From assembly GCF_000421585.1 (NCBI RefSeq), contig NZ_ATXH01000004.1, positions 1 through 55,925 of the forward strand: a stretch of DNA of 55,925 bases, written 5' to 3'. The notes under the pieces are model-generated. The model made no database searches. It worked only from the letters and a program-made list of their open reading frames with translations, and was not told the DNA's origin. Source of the DNA: Thermodesulfatator atlanticus DSM 21156 (GTDB lineage: Bacteria; Desulfobacterota; Thermodesulfobacteria; Thermodesulfobacteriales; Thermodesulfatatoraceae). The number at the start of each line of letters is the position of its first letter. Within the stretch, counting starts at the first letter, position 1. Below, piece by piece: positions 41,547-50,431 of the stretch. The translations under genes and the position numbers were made by a program.

Positions 41547-42812
41547 CTAAAGCATTTGCTGGGCTATATGGAGGGTTAACTCTCCAAGCATATTGGTATA
41601 AGACCCAAATTCGTTATCATACCAGCCATAAATTACCGCCTGAGTCACTGGAATTTCTATTTGGGCACAGGTAAGCCCTTCAAGTTTCTGCCCATCAGGG
41701 CCACAGGCCTTGGTTAAATCTACCCGTACCAGCCCGGTCCTGGTATGGATTTCAGATCCCTCTATGATAGCTGCCGCCTTTGGATAGCCAATGATGTCAG
41801 CAGAAACATTTTGTTCTAAGGTGAATTTAAGATAAGGATGATAAGGCCCGTTTGCCGCCTCTTCATAAATATTATGAAGAACTTCCCTGGTAACGCGATT
41901 TTCAAGGCTTTCATCCTGGATATTAACCACCAGCACAATAAGGCTTCCGGTGTTGGTAGGAATGCGTACACTCTCTGCAATAAAGCCAACCTGTTTCATT
42001 TCGGGAATGACCAAGGATAAAGCCTTGGCAGCTCCGGTAGTGGTAAGAATTATGTTATTAAAGATGCTTCTAATTTTACGTAAATCCGTAGCTCCTGCTT
42101 TGGGCACTCTATCAAGCACAGCTTGGGAAGCAGTGGCGGCATGCACCGTGACCATCGAGGCGGAAAGTATGCGGTTAACCCCAAAATAATCAAGCAAAGG
42201 TTTGATCATATAGGCCAGACAGGTTGTGGTGCATGAGGCGGCACTGATAACCCGATGCTTATCAGGCAAAAAATCGCCATCATTTATGCCATAAACCACG
42301 GTTACCGCATCATCTGGCATCCCAAGCTCTTTGTCTTTTATCTTGAAAGGTGCTGATAATATGACTTTTTCTGCCCCTGAAACAAGATGCCCTCGCAGGG
42401 CACCACCTGAAGTCTCAGGAGAAGCAGTGGGATCACGAAAACGCCCGGTAGAATCCACCACCAGACGCACTCCGTATTCTTTCCAGCCAATTTCAGCAGG
42501 ATTTCGCTTCTCCCTCAAAATCCGCACAGGGACCCCGTCTATGGTCATCGTACCTTCGTCTTCATTTAAATTTTCAATGACTCGCTCGGCTTTATGCCCG
42601 TAAAGATAAACGGGGAGCCATCCGTAGGTGGAATCTTTTTCGATATAATTGGCTATGTCTTGAAGAGATGTCCCTGCCTTGCGGCCCAGGTTGACCACTA
42701 TTTCCTGAAAAGATTTGCGCGCCACATGATGCCAAAGGGTTAGCTTACCAATACGTCCCAAGCCATTAATACCTAACTTCATAGGTAGTGGTTCGTTAAT
42801 TTCTATCCGCAT
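41547..42812 (-). CDS. Divergent glyceraldehyde-3-phosphate dehydrogenase paralog
   Basis: A 421-residue GAPDH-like enzyme, about 85 residues longer than the classical enzyme encoded at 47166. The Rossmann start KLGINGLGRIGKL, the nucleophile near residue 194 in SAASCTTTC (classical: SNASCTTNC), the base His in VTVHAATAS and the C-terminal YDNEFGSYTN are kept. The Asn of CTTN is Thr, the normal NAD-ribose Asp region reads VVNLGR, and there is an ~85-residue excess spread over insertions. Start ATG 42812 has GGAGGGTTTG before it. Substrate or cofactor may differ from normal GAPDH. It leads pgk-tpiA-secG. Confidence 0.85.
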   Translation of the reverse strand: MRIEINEPLPMKLGINGLGRIGKLTLWHHVARKSFQEIVVNLGRKAGTSLQDIANYIEKDSTYGWLPVYLYGHKAERVIENLNEDEGTMTIDGVPVRILREKRNPAEIGWKEYGVRLVVDSTGRFRDPTASPETSGGALRGHLVSGAEKVILSAPFKIKDKELGMPDDAVTVVYGINDGDFLPDKHRVISAASCTTTCLAYMIKPLLDYFGVNRILSASMVTVHAATASQAVLDRVPKAGATDLRKIRSIFNNIILTTTGAAKALSLVIPEMKQVGFIAESVRIPTNTGSLIVLVVNIQDESLENRVTREVLHNIYEEAANGPYHPYLKFTLEQNVSADIIGYPKAAAIIEGSEIHTRTGLVRVDLTKACGPDGQKLEGLTCAQIEIPVTQAVIYGWYDNEFGSYTNMLGELTLHIAQQML

Positions 42813-42879
42813 CAAACCCTCCTTTCATAGCATTAAGAGTTCACTTTTTCTTAAAAAGATGTACACCTAAATTTATAAT

Positions 42880-42895
42880 AGCAGGAAGGCCTGCT
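42880..42895 (-). terminator. Weak hairpin after the PPDK-like gene
   Basis: On the minus strand AGCAGG-CCTT-CCTGCT is followed by ATTATAAATTT. The tail is not a clean U-run. TTGCTA upstream and TATAAA just after (18-bp spacing) could form the promoter of gap2-pgk-tpiA across the same hairpin. Confidence 0.35.
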
Positions 42896-42901
42896 TAGCA
42901 A

Positions 42902-45900
42902 TTAAAAAACGCTGCTCACTTCAGGGAAGCCTGCTGCTTCGCGCACCTCGTGGCGGCCGAGGTAAACGTGGCCAGTAACCCCGTCTATGCTAAGCCAATC
43001 GCCCTTTTTAACGATATGACCATCAAGCCGGGCATAGCGTTTTTCTTCGTATATGCTCATGTTTTCATACCCTACTACACAAGTCTTACCTAGTCGTGAG
43101 GCCACAATAGCAGCATGTGAAGTCTGCCCACCTCTTGCCGTCAAAAGTCCATCAGCCGCACTAATTTCTTTGATGTCATCAGGAACGGTATCAAAACGAA
43201 GTAAAACAAGAGGCGTGACAGGAGATTCTTTGCGTAATTCGTTTATGTCTTCCAAGGTAAAAACAACGCGACCGGAAAGTGCTCCCCCAGAAACCCCTAT
43301 ACCACGACCAATAAAAGACTTCTCCAAGGCAGGCGTCCGTACAAAGACCTTGATACGAGGACGCTCCTCCTTGGTTACCATATCACGGCTTTGGAGGATA
43401 AAAAGTTTTTCGGGCTCAGGGCCTTCAAAGGTGAATTCGATTTCTTGGTGAGACCACTTTTTGTTGTAAATGAGGTCTTGGGCAATATTGTAAAGGGACT
43501 TGTATATTTCAGGGAATTTTTCCTCTAAAGAAGGCTCATCTGCCCGGCCTTCTCTTTTCTTCTGTTCAATAGAAATGGGATAGGTGGTAACAAGCCCTGA
43601 AACGATGTCTTCTCCCTGATTTCCGGGAGTATAATCCCCCCAAAGGGCCACCCGGGAAAGTTTTCCAAAAGGCGGTGCGGTAAAAACAACCCCTGTCCCT
43701 GCTTCAAGGGAAAGGTTCCCAAAGGTCATAGCCTGGACAATTGCAGCGGTTCCCCAATAGTCAGAAATTCCCATTAGCTGGCGATAAGCTCGCGCCTTTT
43801 CTGAATTCCACGAAGAAAAAACCAAATCAATGGAAATAAGGAGCTGCTCCCAGGGGTCGTCTACCAGAGGGACCCCTTTTTCTTTAACTACTTCGCGGTA
43901 CTTGAGGGCTAGCTCGCGCATCTGCTCACCGCTAAATTCTCTTTTTTTCTTGACCTTATAAATGTTTTTGTGTTCACGCATTAGCCGGTTAAAGGTTTCT
44001 CTTTCCACTCCATGTGCCATAGCCCAACTCTGCAGGAAACGACGATAAGTATCCCAAGCAAACCATAAATTACCTGTTTTGCGCGCAAGCCCTTCAATAA
44101 TTTCAATATTGCTCCCCACGTTTAAAACCGTGGCCATCATGCCTGGCATAGAAATGGCAGCACCACTTCTCACTGAAATTAAAAGGGGATTTTCGGGATC
44201 ACCAAATCGTTTTCCAGTTAGACTTTCTACCTGGTTAAGGGCCTGGCGTATTTGACTGAGAAAATCTTCATAAGTGGCTTGATATCTTTTTATTACGCGG
44301 TAACAGCGAAAAGCCTCTGTGGTGATTATGAACCCAGGAGGCACTTTCATACCTAAAGTTGCCAATAGGTAAAGATTATGGCCTTTGTTGCCCAAATGGA
44401 TGAGGTCCTGTGTAAGGGGATTTGGTTTATAAATGGGACAAATAGCACGGCCTGGATCATAGGTCATTAAGAGATCCAAGTCTTCCTGTGAGAGCTTTTC
44501 CCTTTGTTCAAGAAGGGTGCGGTAAAGTCTTCCAACAAAATTATCAAGAGCCTGGAGCCCAAAGGCCTGTGCGATCAAATCCCTGATAAATCGCTCAGAA
44601 ACCCTATGGAAAAATTCCTCATCCGAAAGATTTTCGTGCCCAGCCAGATATTTAGGCAAAAGATTTTTGCGCCCAAGCTGGCGCAAAATAATAGCCAGGT
44701 TCTCCCGGTGAGGACTAATGTAGTAAACCTTGGCTATGTCTTTTACCCCCTCAAGTAATCCGCGAAAAATGTCAAGATATTGCGTATAAGTGAAACGTCT
44801 TACCACAAGAGAAGCCTGAAGTAAGTCTAAATAGGTATTGAATTTTTTAGAGCTAATTCCTTCTATTTGAAGGGCCCTGCGAAAGTAGGTAAGAATCTTT
44901 AAAATTTTAAAAAAGGTCGAGCGCGTGATAAAAGGAATGTCAATTTCCGCCACAAGCTCTTCAAATAAAACATTGGCAAGGGCCTCGAGCCTAAAAGTAA
45001 GCCCCAGGGCGTCGAACTTCTTTTCGTGGTACCTGCCATACATGGAAGGAATATTAGCAGCAATATGTCTTTTAAAATAAATATCTTCGCGGGGATTAAA
45101 CTTTTGGGGCGAAAGAATTATCCCCTGTAAGTATTCTAAATAGTCTAACAGGGCTTCGAGTTTTTCATTGCGGCTACCTTTTTCCAATGCTTCAAGAAGC
45201 TTATCTACTCCTTCAAAACCCCAGGCCTTTGATTGCTCAAGGTATGATTTAAGTTCGTACAAATCAAAGCCGTATTTTTGTACTTCAAGCTGATACATCT
45301 TTATCAAGAGAAAAACGCGCCGTTTTTCTTTCTCCGGGGCATTAATCCCGGCAAGAATCTGTTCGATTTCTTCTTCTTTTAAGGGAAGCAAATCCTGAAA
45401 CTTGCTGATGTTGGCCTTTTGCCAGAACGCTACCAGAATTTCATGAACCGGATCGATATATGGTCCAGTGGTGGGCAAGCGTTCGTATAATTCAAAGGGA
45501 ATAAAAGGCTTTAGCGGTTTTTTGTCTTTGGTGAGCCAGAAATTAAAAATTGCTTCGATAAAATCAATGATTAGGTTGGAACTTTCAACGTGGCTCTGCT
45601 TACGCAAAAAATGTATGAGTTCGTCTTTCCGGGAATGGATTTCGTCAAGCTCTGTGGAAACATCTCTTAAAAGACCCTCTGCCCCTATTTCGTTGTAATA
45701 AACCGGCAAAATGCGGCAAAATTGTTTAACCAAGTTATACACCGGTTCAATCTCGCTATTCAAAAGCTTTGATACGTCCTTTTGGAAAAGATCCGTATCC
45801 CGAATACAGGTCCCTGCTAGTTGCAAGTTAATAATCAGGGCCGAAAGCAGCGTGGTACACCATTTGGGATGGTGCGAAATAATATCAAGCCAGGTCCTGA

Positions 45901-47125
45901 TATTGAGAATATGAGCTGGATTGCATATGAGATGCCATTCTTTATCAACGCCTTTTATCTCAGGAGGCTGAAAACCAAACTTGACCACTTCTTCAAGGAA
46001 TAGCTCTGCTAAACGAGGATCCCCCCTGTCAAGAATTTCAAAACCCATATTGCGAATACACTGAAGCGCTGTCCACGGGTAACGCCTGATATTTTTTTTG
46101 AGAAGGGCAAAGGCCCTGATAATAAAATCATCAAGAGTCTCCGAAGGCTCACGCCTTATCATCTGAACTAGCTCACGATTTATCTGCTGCAAAGCGTCTT
46201 CATGAATTGGTTCTGTACCCGGGGTCTCTACGATTTTAAAAAGCACAAGAATCTTGATATTGTGAAAGGGGTCTTCAGTATCAGTCCCGTGGGAAAGGGC
46301 CTTGACCTTGTCTGGCAAGTCCTTGTAAAAACGCAGGATATCAAGATAATCAGGGAGTAAAAGTAATGCTTCAAGGTCTTTTTTTTCTTTTAGCTCCTCT
46401 AGCGTTTTGAGATATTTTCTTAGGCTCTCATGAGAGATTGGCTCAACCAAAACAAAATAGTCCTTACTGCGTGGCCCTAAAGCACAAAAACATTCGTCTT
46501 CTATCCACTTTGCAGGGTCTAGCTCTGAAAGCCAGTATTCATAAGTAACTTTCAGAGTGTAACTTAGGAAATCCGCCAAAAGCTCTTTCTCAGCAGGGCT
46601 AATTTCTTTGGTAAGGAGTTTTTTGGCTAGCTTTTTAAAAGAGAAATAACTCCTCAAAAAATGGAGTAATTTGTGAGAAGGAAGCCTTTTTAAACTTGAA
46701 AAGACAAGTTCAAAAACCTGCCAGAATCGAGAAATATCAGGAGAAGAAAGAGAAATTGCCATCTTGTCCAAGATGGCCAACAGAGCTTCTGCAGCTTGCT
46801 TAATTATCTCGTCAGTTTTTTCCTTTTGTATGATGTCAAGCAAAATGCTAGCTGCAACCTCTAAAGCCTGGGGGCCTTTCTCTTTTTTGGCAATCACGCG
46901 GAAATTTTTAAGAATAAATGAACGCAAATCTGCAATAACCAGGCGCAAATTACGATAGGGGTGATTAATCTCCTTGATAAGGGAAACTGCTTGGGCCTCT
47001 AAACCTTGGTATCCGCTTACCACTTCCAGAAGAACCCAATGCTCTTCGGGGATAGGAAATTCTTTAACAGCGGTTTCTTTCAGGTTAGCGATGAGGGCTT
47101 TAGAGGTAAAAGTATCTGTCTTCAT
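42902..47125 (-). CDS. PPDK-like protein: ~900-residue unknown N-terminus + ATP-grasp + phosphohistidine domain, no PEP-binding domain
   Basis: A 1407-residue protein. From about residue 905 it matches the N-terminal half of pyruvate phosphate dikinase: LGNKGHNLYLLATLGMKVPP, then VRSGAAISMPGMMATVLNVG (about 985), GNQGEDIVSGLVTTYP, and the phosphohistidine loop ARGGQTSHAAIVASRLGK with His1337. It ends ~70 residues later, where PPDK would go on with the ~330-residue PEP/pyruvate barrel. The first ~900 residues are helical, charged and unrecognised. It can probably phosphorylate His1337 from ATP, but the acceptor is unknown. It lies between gap and the GAPDH paralog, both in the same direction. 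Confidence 0.82.
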   Translation of the reverse strand: MKTDTFTSKALIANLKETAVKEFPIPEEHWVLLEVVSGYQGLEAQAVSLIKEINHPYRNLRLVIADLRSFILKNFRVIAKKEKGPQALEVAASILLDIIQKEKTDEIIKQAAEALLAILDKMAISLSSPDISRFWQVFELVFSSLKRLPSHKLLHFLRSYFSFKKLAKKLLTKEISPAEKELLADFLSYTLKVTYEYWLSELDPAKWIEDECFCALGPRSKDYFVLVEPISHESLRKYLKTLEELKEKKDLEALLLLPDYLDILRFYKDLPDKVKALSHGTDTEDPFHNIKILVLFKIVETPGTEPIHEDALQQINRELVQMIRREPSETLDDFIIRAFALLKKNIRRYPWTALQCIRNMGFEILDRGDPRLAELFLEEVVKFGFQPPEIKGVDKEWHLICNPAHILNIRTWLDIISHHPKWCTTLLSALIINLQLAGTCIRDTDLFQKDVSKLLNSEIEPVYNLVKQFCRILPVYYNEIGAEGLLRDVSTELDEIHSRKDELIHFLRKQSHVESSNLIIDFIEAIFNFWLTKDKKPLKPFIPFELYERLPTTGPYIDPVHEILVAFWQKANISKFQDLLPLKEEEIEQILAGINAPEKEKRRVFLLIKMYQLEVQKYGFDLYELKSYLEQSKAWGFEGVDKLLEALEKGSRNEKLEALLDYLEYLQGIILSPQKFNPREDIYFKRHIAANIPSMYGRYHEKKFDALGLTFRLEALANVLFEELVAEIDIPFITRSTFFKILKILTYFRRALQIEGISSKKFNTYLDLLQASLVVRRFTYTQYLDIFRGLLEGVKDIAKVYYISPHRENLAIILRQLGRKNLLPKYLAGHENLSDEEFFHRVSERFIRDLIAQAFGLQALDNFVGRLYRTLLEQREKLSQEDLDLLMTYDPGRAICPIYKPNPLTQDLIHLGNKGHNLYLLATLGMKVPPGFIITTEAFRCYRVIKRYQATYEDFLSQIRQALNQVESLTGKRFGDPENPLLISVRSGAAISMPGMMATVLNVGSNIEIIEGLARKTGNLWFAWDTYRRFLQSWAMAHGVERETFNRLMREHKNIYKVKKKREFSGEQMRELALKYREVVKEKGVPLVDDPWEQLLISIDLVFSSWNSEKARAYRQLMGISDYWGTAAIVQAMTFGNLSLEAGTGVVFTAPPFGKLSRVALWGDYTPGNQGEDIVSGLVTTYPISIEQKKREGRADEPSLEEKFPEIYKSLYNIAQDLIYNKKWSHQEIEFTFEGPEPEKLFILQSRDMVTKEERPRIKVFVRTPALEKSFIGRGIGVSGGALSGRVVFTLEDINELRKESPVTPLVLLRFDTVPDDIKEISAADGLLTARGGQTSHAAIVASRLGKTCVVGYENMSIYEEKRYARLDGHIVKKGDWLSIDGVTGHVYLGRHEVREAAGFPEVSSVF

Positions 47126-47138
47126 GCTACCTCCGCAA

Positions 47139-47158
47139 GGGCCCGGGAACCCGGGCCC
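47139..47158 (-). other. Perfect GC hairpin between gap and the PPDK-like gene
   Basis: GGGCCCGGG-TT-CCCGGGCCC on the minus strand, 7 bp after the gap stop codon and ending a few bases before the GGAGGT ribosome site of the next gene. There is no U-run on this strand, so it looks like an mRNA-stability or translation-control structure more than a terminator. Confidence 0.55.
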
Positions 47159-47165
47159 CCAAAAA

Positions 47166-48170
47166 TTAAACTTTCTTGGATTCCATATAAAGGATTAAAT
47201 CAAGCACCCGGTTGGCATAGCCCCATTCGTTGTCATACCAGGCCATAACTTTGACCATACGGCCTTCAATTACTCTGGTGCAAAGGCCATCTACCACGGC
47301 TGAGTGCTGATCTCCTAAAAAGTCCGTTGAAACAAGGGGCTCTTCGGTATAAGCAAGATAGCGGCTCTGGGCAGCTTTGAAGGCTTCGTTCACTTCAGTT
47401 ACCGTGGTTTCACGCTCAAGCTCTGCTACCAAATCCACCAAAGAGACATCAGGAGTGGGAACCCTTACCGCCAGGCCATCAAACTTGCCCTGAAGCTCAG
47501 GAATTACCTTGCCCACAGCTGCAGCTGCGCCTGTTTTGGTGGGAATCATGTTGACTGCTGCGGCACGTGCCCTGCGCAAATCTTTATGTGGAAAATCAAG
47601 GATGCGCTGATCATTGGTATAGGCATGTACCGTGGTAACAAGCCCCCGCTTAATGCCAAAATGATCAAGCAAAACTTTGGCCACTGGAGCCAAGCAGTTA
47701 GTGGTACAGGAGGCATTTGACACTACGTGGTGATTGATAGGATCGTAATCGTCTTCGTTAACTCCAAGCACTACGGTGAAATCTTCATTTTTAGCAGGAG
47801 CCGTAATAATGACCTTTTTGGCCCCGGCTTCCCGGTGGGCCCGGGCCAAATTGGCATCAGTAAAACGGCCGGTGGATTCAATAACATACTCAGCGCCAAC
47901 CTCCGCCCAAGGAATTTTCCCTGGCTCTGGCTCTGAAAAAACTCTTATCTTTTTGCCGTCAACAATAATAGAATTTTCTGTGTATTCGATTTTGTTTGGC
48001 AGGGTGCCAAAGAGTGAATCGTATTTAAGCAAATGCGCCAATGTTCTCGTGTCAGTAAGGTCATTTATGCCAACAATCTCAATATCCTTGAATTCTGGAT
48101 ACTTAAGATGGGCCCTGAATATACCCCTACCAATACGACCAAAACCGTTAATGCCTACTTTTACCCCCAT
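47166..48170 (-). CDS. gap: Glyceraldehyde-3-phosphate dehydrogenase, type I
   Basis: A 334-residue classical enzyme: [18 protein letters not shown] (NAD loop), [17 protein letters not shown], nucleophile Cys155 in [13 protein letters not shown], base His in [10 protein letters not shown], and C-terminal [15 protein letters not shown]. It precedes the PPDK-like gene by 40 bp containing a strong hairpin. A second, divergent paralog lies at 41547. Confidence 0.97.
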   Translation of the reverse strand: MGVKVGINGFGRIGRGIFRAHLKYPEFKDIEIVGINDLTDTRTLAHLLKYDSLFGTLPNKIEYTENSIIVDGKKIRVFSEPEPGKIPWAEVGAEYVIESTGRFTDANLARAHREAGAKKVIITAPAKNEDFTVVLGVNEDDYDPINHHVVSNASCTTNCLAPVAKVLLDHFGIKRGLVTTVHAYTNDQRILDFPHKDLRRARAAAVNMIPTKTGAAAAVGKVIPELQGKFDGLAVRVPTPDVSLVDLVAELERETTVTEVNEAFKAAQSRYLAYTEEPLVSTDFLGDQHSAVVDGLCTRVIEGRMVKVMAWYDNEWGYANRVLDLILYMESKKV

Positions 48171-48203
48171 CTTTTTCCTCCTTTTGGTGGGATTCTAAAA
48201 ATA

Positions 48204-48662
48204 TTATAAACATTTGTGCATCAAAATGGCATGTTCTTTGGTATCCTGATAGTAATTTTTCCGGATTCCATCTTTTTTAAAGCCAAACTTCTCGTAAAAG
48301 CGTTGGGCAATCTTATTTCTTTCGCGTACTTCTAAAAAAACCCTCTTTACTCCTTTTCGCCTGAGGAAGCGCAAAAAATGAATAAAAAGAAAAGAACCAT
48401 AGCCTTTACCACGAAAAGACGGATGAATGGCCACGTTAGCAAGATGCGCCTCGTCCTGAATTATCCAAAAGCAAGTATACCCGATAATCTTTTCTCCCTT
48501 TAAAAGCACCCAAAAATGGGCATTCTCTTTATAAAGCTCAGCAAAAAAATGACTTGGCTGCCAGGGAGTGGGAAAAGATAGACGCTCTATAGTTAGAATT
48601 TCCTTTAGGTCTTCTTTTCGTGCAGGCCTAAGCTTAAGTTCTAAGTCTTTTTTAAAACGCAA
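48204..48662 (-). CDS. rimI: Ribosomal-protein-alanine N-acetyltransferase-like (RimI/GNAT)
   Basis: A 152-residue GNAT acetyltransferase. IERLSFPTPW (about 26-35) is RimI-typical; LANVAIHPSFRGKGYGSFL (about 72-90) is the acetyl-CoA pyrophosphate loop, followed by VFLEVRERNKIAQRFYEKFG. RimI acetylates the N-terminus of ribosomal protein S18. The start is TTG at 48662; no ATG is suitably placed. It follows the EIIA gene after 2 bp. Confidence 0.85.
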   Translation of the reverse strand: MRFKKDLELKLRPARKEDLKEILTIERLSFPTPWQPSHFFAELYKENAHFWVLLKGEKIIGYTCFWIIQDEAHLANVAIHPSFRGKGYGSFLFIHFLRFLRRKGVKRVFLEVRERNKIAQRFYEKFGFKKDGIRKNYYQDTKEHAILMHKCL

Positions 48663-48664
48663 TC

Positions 48665-49057
48665 TTATTCCAGAATATCGGAGGCTTTGGTAATAGCCTT
48701 ACGCCCGGCTTCAACCAAAATAGGTGCAAGCTCAGCCGCGGGGGAGTCTTGGTGTTGGATGGCCTTGATCACCATAGGTAAATTAACCCCTGAAACCACT
48801 TCTATCCGGCCTTTTTGTAGAAACGATAGCGCAATATTTGAAGGTGTACCCCCAAAAAGGTCTGTCAGGATAACCACCCCCTGCCCTTGATCAAGCCTTT
48901 TAATAGCTTCTGCTAAACGATTGTGGATTTCTTCAGGTGGTTCAGAGGGATCAATCGCCACACTTTCGACATTTTGTATCTTCCCCAGGATAAAAGCACA
49001 GATGGTAAGGATTTCTTCTGGTAAGCGCCCGTGGCCCGCGATGATAATACCCGTCAT
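48665..49057 (-). CDS. PTS sugar transporter subunit IIA, mannose type
   Basis: A 130-residue EIIA-Man domain. The phosphoacceptor is His9 in MTGIIIAGHGRLPEE; TDLFGGTPSNIALSFL and VSGVNLPMVIKAI are the further signatures. No IIB, IIC or IID gene, and no HPr or enzyme I, is nearby, so it is probably regulatory. It overlaps rapZ by 4 nt (ATGA). Confidence 0.9.
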   Translation of the reverse strand: MTGIIIAGHGRLPEEILTICAFILGKIQNVESVAIDPSEPPEEIHNRLAEAIKRLDQGQGVVILTDLFGGTPSNIALSFLQKGRIEVVSGVNLPMVIKAIQHQDSPAAELAPILVEAGRKAITKASDILE

Positions 49058-49950
49058 TTTGCGGCCTCCTTGTCAATGTCCCGGTGCGTGATAATGGTGT
49101 CCCAACCCCATTCTTTTATCATAGCACCAATCTCTTGGGCAATAACAACAGAACGATGCCTACCACCCGTACAACCTATGCCTACCACTAAATATGTTTT
49201 TCCTTCTTTTTCGTATTGAGGAAGCAGAAAACGCAAATATTGCTCTGAAAGAGCAAGAAATTGCGTGGTTTCAGGGACCCCTAAAACATATTTTCTTATT
49301 TTTTCATCAAGACCACTTAGGGGTTTGAGGGCTGGATCAAAGTAAGGATTGGCCAAAAAGCGCACGTCAAACAAAATGTGGGCCTCTGGAGGAACACCGT
49401 ATTTAAAACCAAAGGACATAAGATGCACCAAAAGCGAAGTAAGATCTTTGCGGGGGCCAAAACGTTCTTTAATCTCACGACGTAGCTGATGAACGTTAAA
49501 TTTCGAAGTATCAATCACCACGTCGGCAATCTCTTTTACATCTGCTAAAAGAGCTCTTTCAAGCTTTAAGGCCTCTGCCAAAGGAGAACGGGGAGCCAGG
49601 GGATGGGGCCTTCTTGTCTGGGAAAAACGTGCAATAAGGACCTCATCACTTGCTTCTAAAAAGACTATCTCAAGGTGATAGCCTTCTTTTTTTACCTGGT
49701 CAAAAATATCTTTGCAGCTTTTGACAAAAGACTCTTCGCGCACATCCATTACCAAGGCTAAACGCAAGGAATTTTTGTCAGTCAGCTGTTTGCTTTTAAT
49801 ATCAAGAAAAGCCGGCAGAAGTTCTACAGGGAGGTTGTCCACCCCAAAGAAGCCCAAATCTTCAAAAGCTCGCAAAACCGTACTTTTCCCTGAACCAGAA
49901 AGCCCGGTAATAATAACTGTTTGGATGTTTTTTTTAGTATCCGTAGTCAA
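49054..49950 (-). CDS. rapZ: RNase adapter protein RapZ (YvcJ-like nucleotide-binding)
   Basis: A 298-residue protein. Walker A GLSGSGKST (about 15-23) is followed by the FFGVDNLPVELLP motif; the C-terminal domain has GIGCTGGRHRSVVIAQE, the characteristic RapZ segment. In enterobacteria it directs RNase E to GlmZ to control glucosamine-6-phosphate synthase; in other phyla the role is less clear. The start is TTG at 49950, overlapping ptsN by 17 nt. Confidence 0.92.
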   Translation of the reverse strand: MTTDTKKNIQTVIITGLSGSGKSTVLRAFEDLGFFGVDNLPVELLPAFLDIKSKQLTDKNSLRLALVMDVREESFVKSCKDIFDQVKKEGYHLEIVFLEASDEVLIARFSQTRRPHPLAPRSPLAEALKLERALLADVKEIADVVIDTSKFNVHQLRREIKERFGPRKDLTSLLVHLMSFGFKYGVPPEAHILFDVRFLANPYFDPALKPLSGLDEKIRKYVLGVPETTQFLALSEQYLRFLLPQYEKEGKTYLVVGIGCTGGRHRSVVIAQEIGAMIKEWGWDTIITHRDIDKEAAK

Positions 49951-50392
49951 CTTCGGATAAAATCCTCTTGACTTCTTCAGGGCTTTGGGCTTTAAGGAGA
50001 TTTTCTTTTATTTTTTCTTGTTTCAAAATGCGAGCAAGCTGGGCCAGGGTTTTTAGGTAAAGGTTGGATTCATTTTCAGGAGCAAGTACCACAAAAATCA
50101 GTTTAACCGGCAATTTATCAGGAGCATCAAAATTTAGACCGTCTTCTTTTATCGCCAGGGCAATGGCAATTTTTTCTAACCCCGAAACCCTACTGTGAGG
50201 GATGGCAACGCCCCCTCCTATAGCAGTGCTACCAAGTTTTTCACGCTCTTCTAAGGCCTTTTTAATAGCTTCTGGCGGGATATTGAGCTCTTTTCCAAGG
50301 CAGTTGGCAATCTTTTCAAAAAACTCCCATTTGTCTTTGGCATTAAAATCTCGCAAAAAGCAACTATCAATCAGAAGATCACTAATTCTCAT
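49934..50392 (-). CDS. ptsN: Nitrogen-PTS EIIA (PtsN-like)
   Basis: A 152-residue EIIA-Ntr. Phosphoacceptor His66 lies in GGGVAIPHSRVSG; APENESNLYLKTLAQLARIL is typical of the C-terminal half. Start is ATG 50392 with GGTGAGGTT before it; a start 36 nt upstream would run into the hairpin at 50407-50425. It sits in the rpoN-hpf-ptsN-rapZ cluster conserved in Gram-negatives. Confidence 0.93.
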   Translation of the reverse strand: MRISDLLIDSCFLRDFNAKDKWEFFEKIANCLGKELNIPPEAIKKALEEREKLGSTAIGGGVAIPHSRVSGLEKIAIALAIKEDGLNFDAPDKLPVKLIFVVLAPENESNLYLKTLAQLARILKQEKIKENLLKAQSPEEVKRILSEVDYGY

Positions 50393-50406
50393 AACCTCAC
50401 CTATAA

Positions 50407-50425
50407 AAGGGGGCCAAGCCCCCTT
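50407..50425 (-). terminator. Hairpin between hpf and ptsN
   Basis: On the minus strand GGGGGC-TTG-GCCCCC followed by TTTTATAGG, four bases after the hpf stop. It looks like an intrinsic terminator that would lower ptsN-rapZ expression relative to hpf. Confidence 0.65.
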
Positions 50426-50431
50426 CATTCA

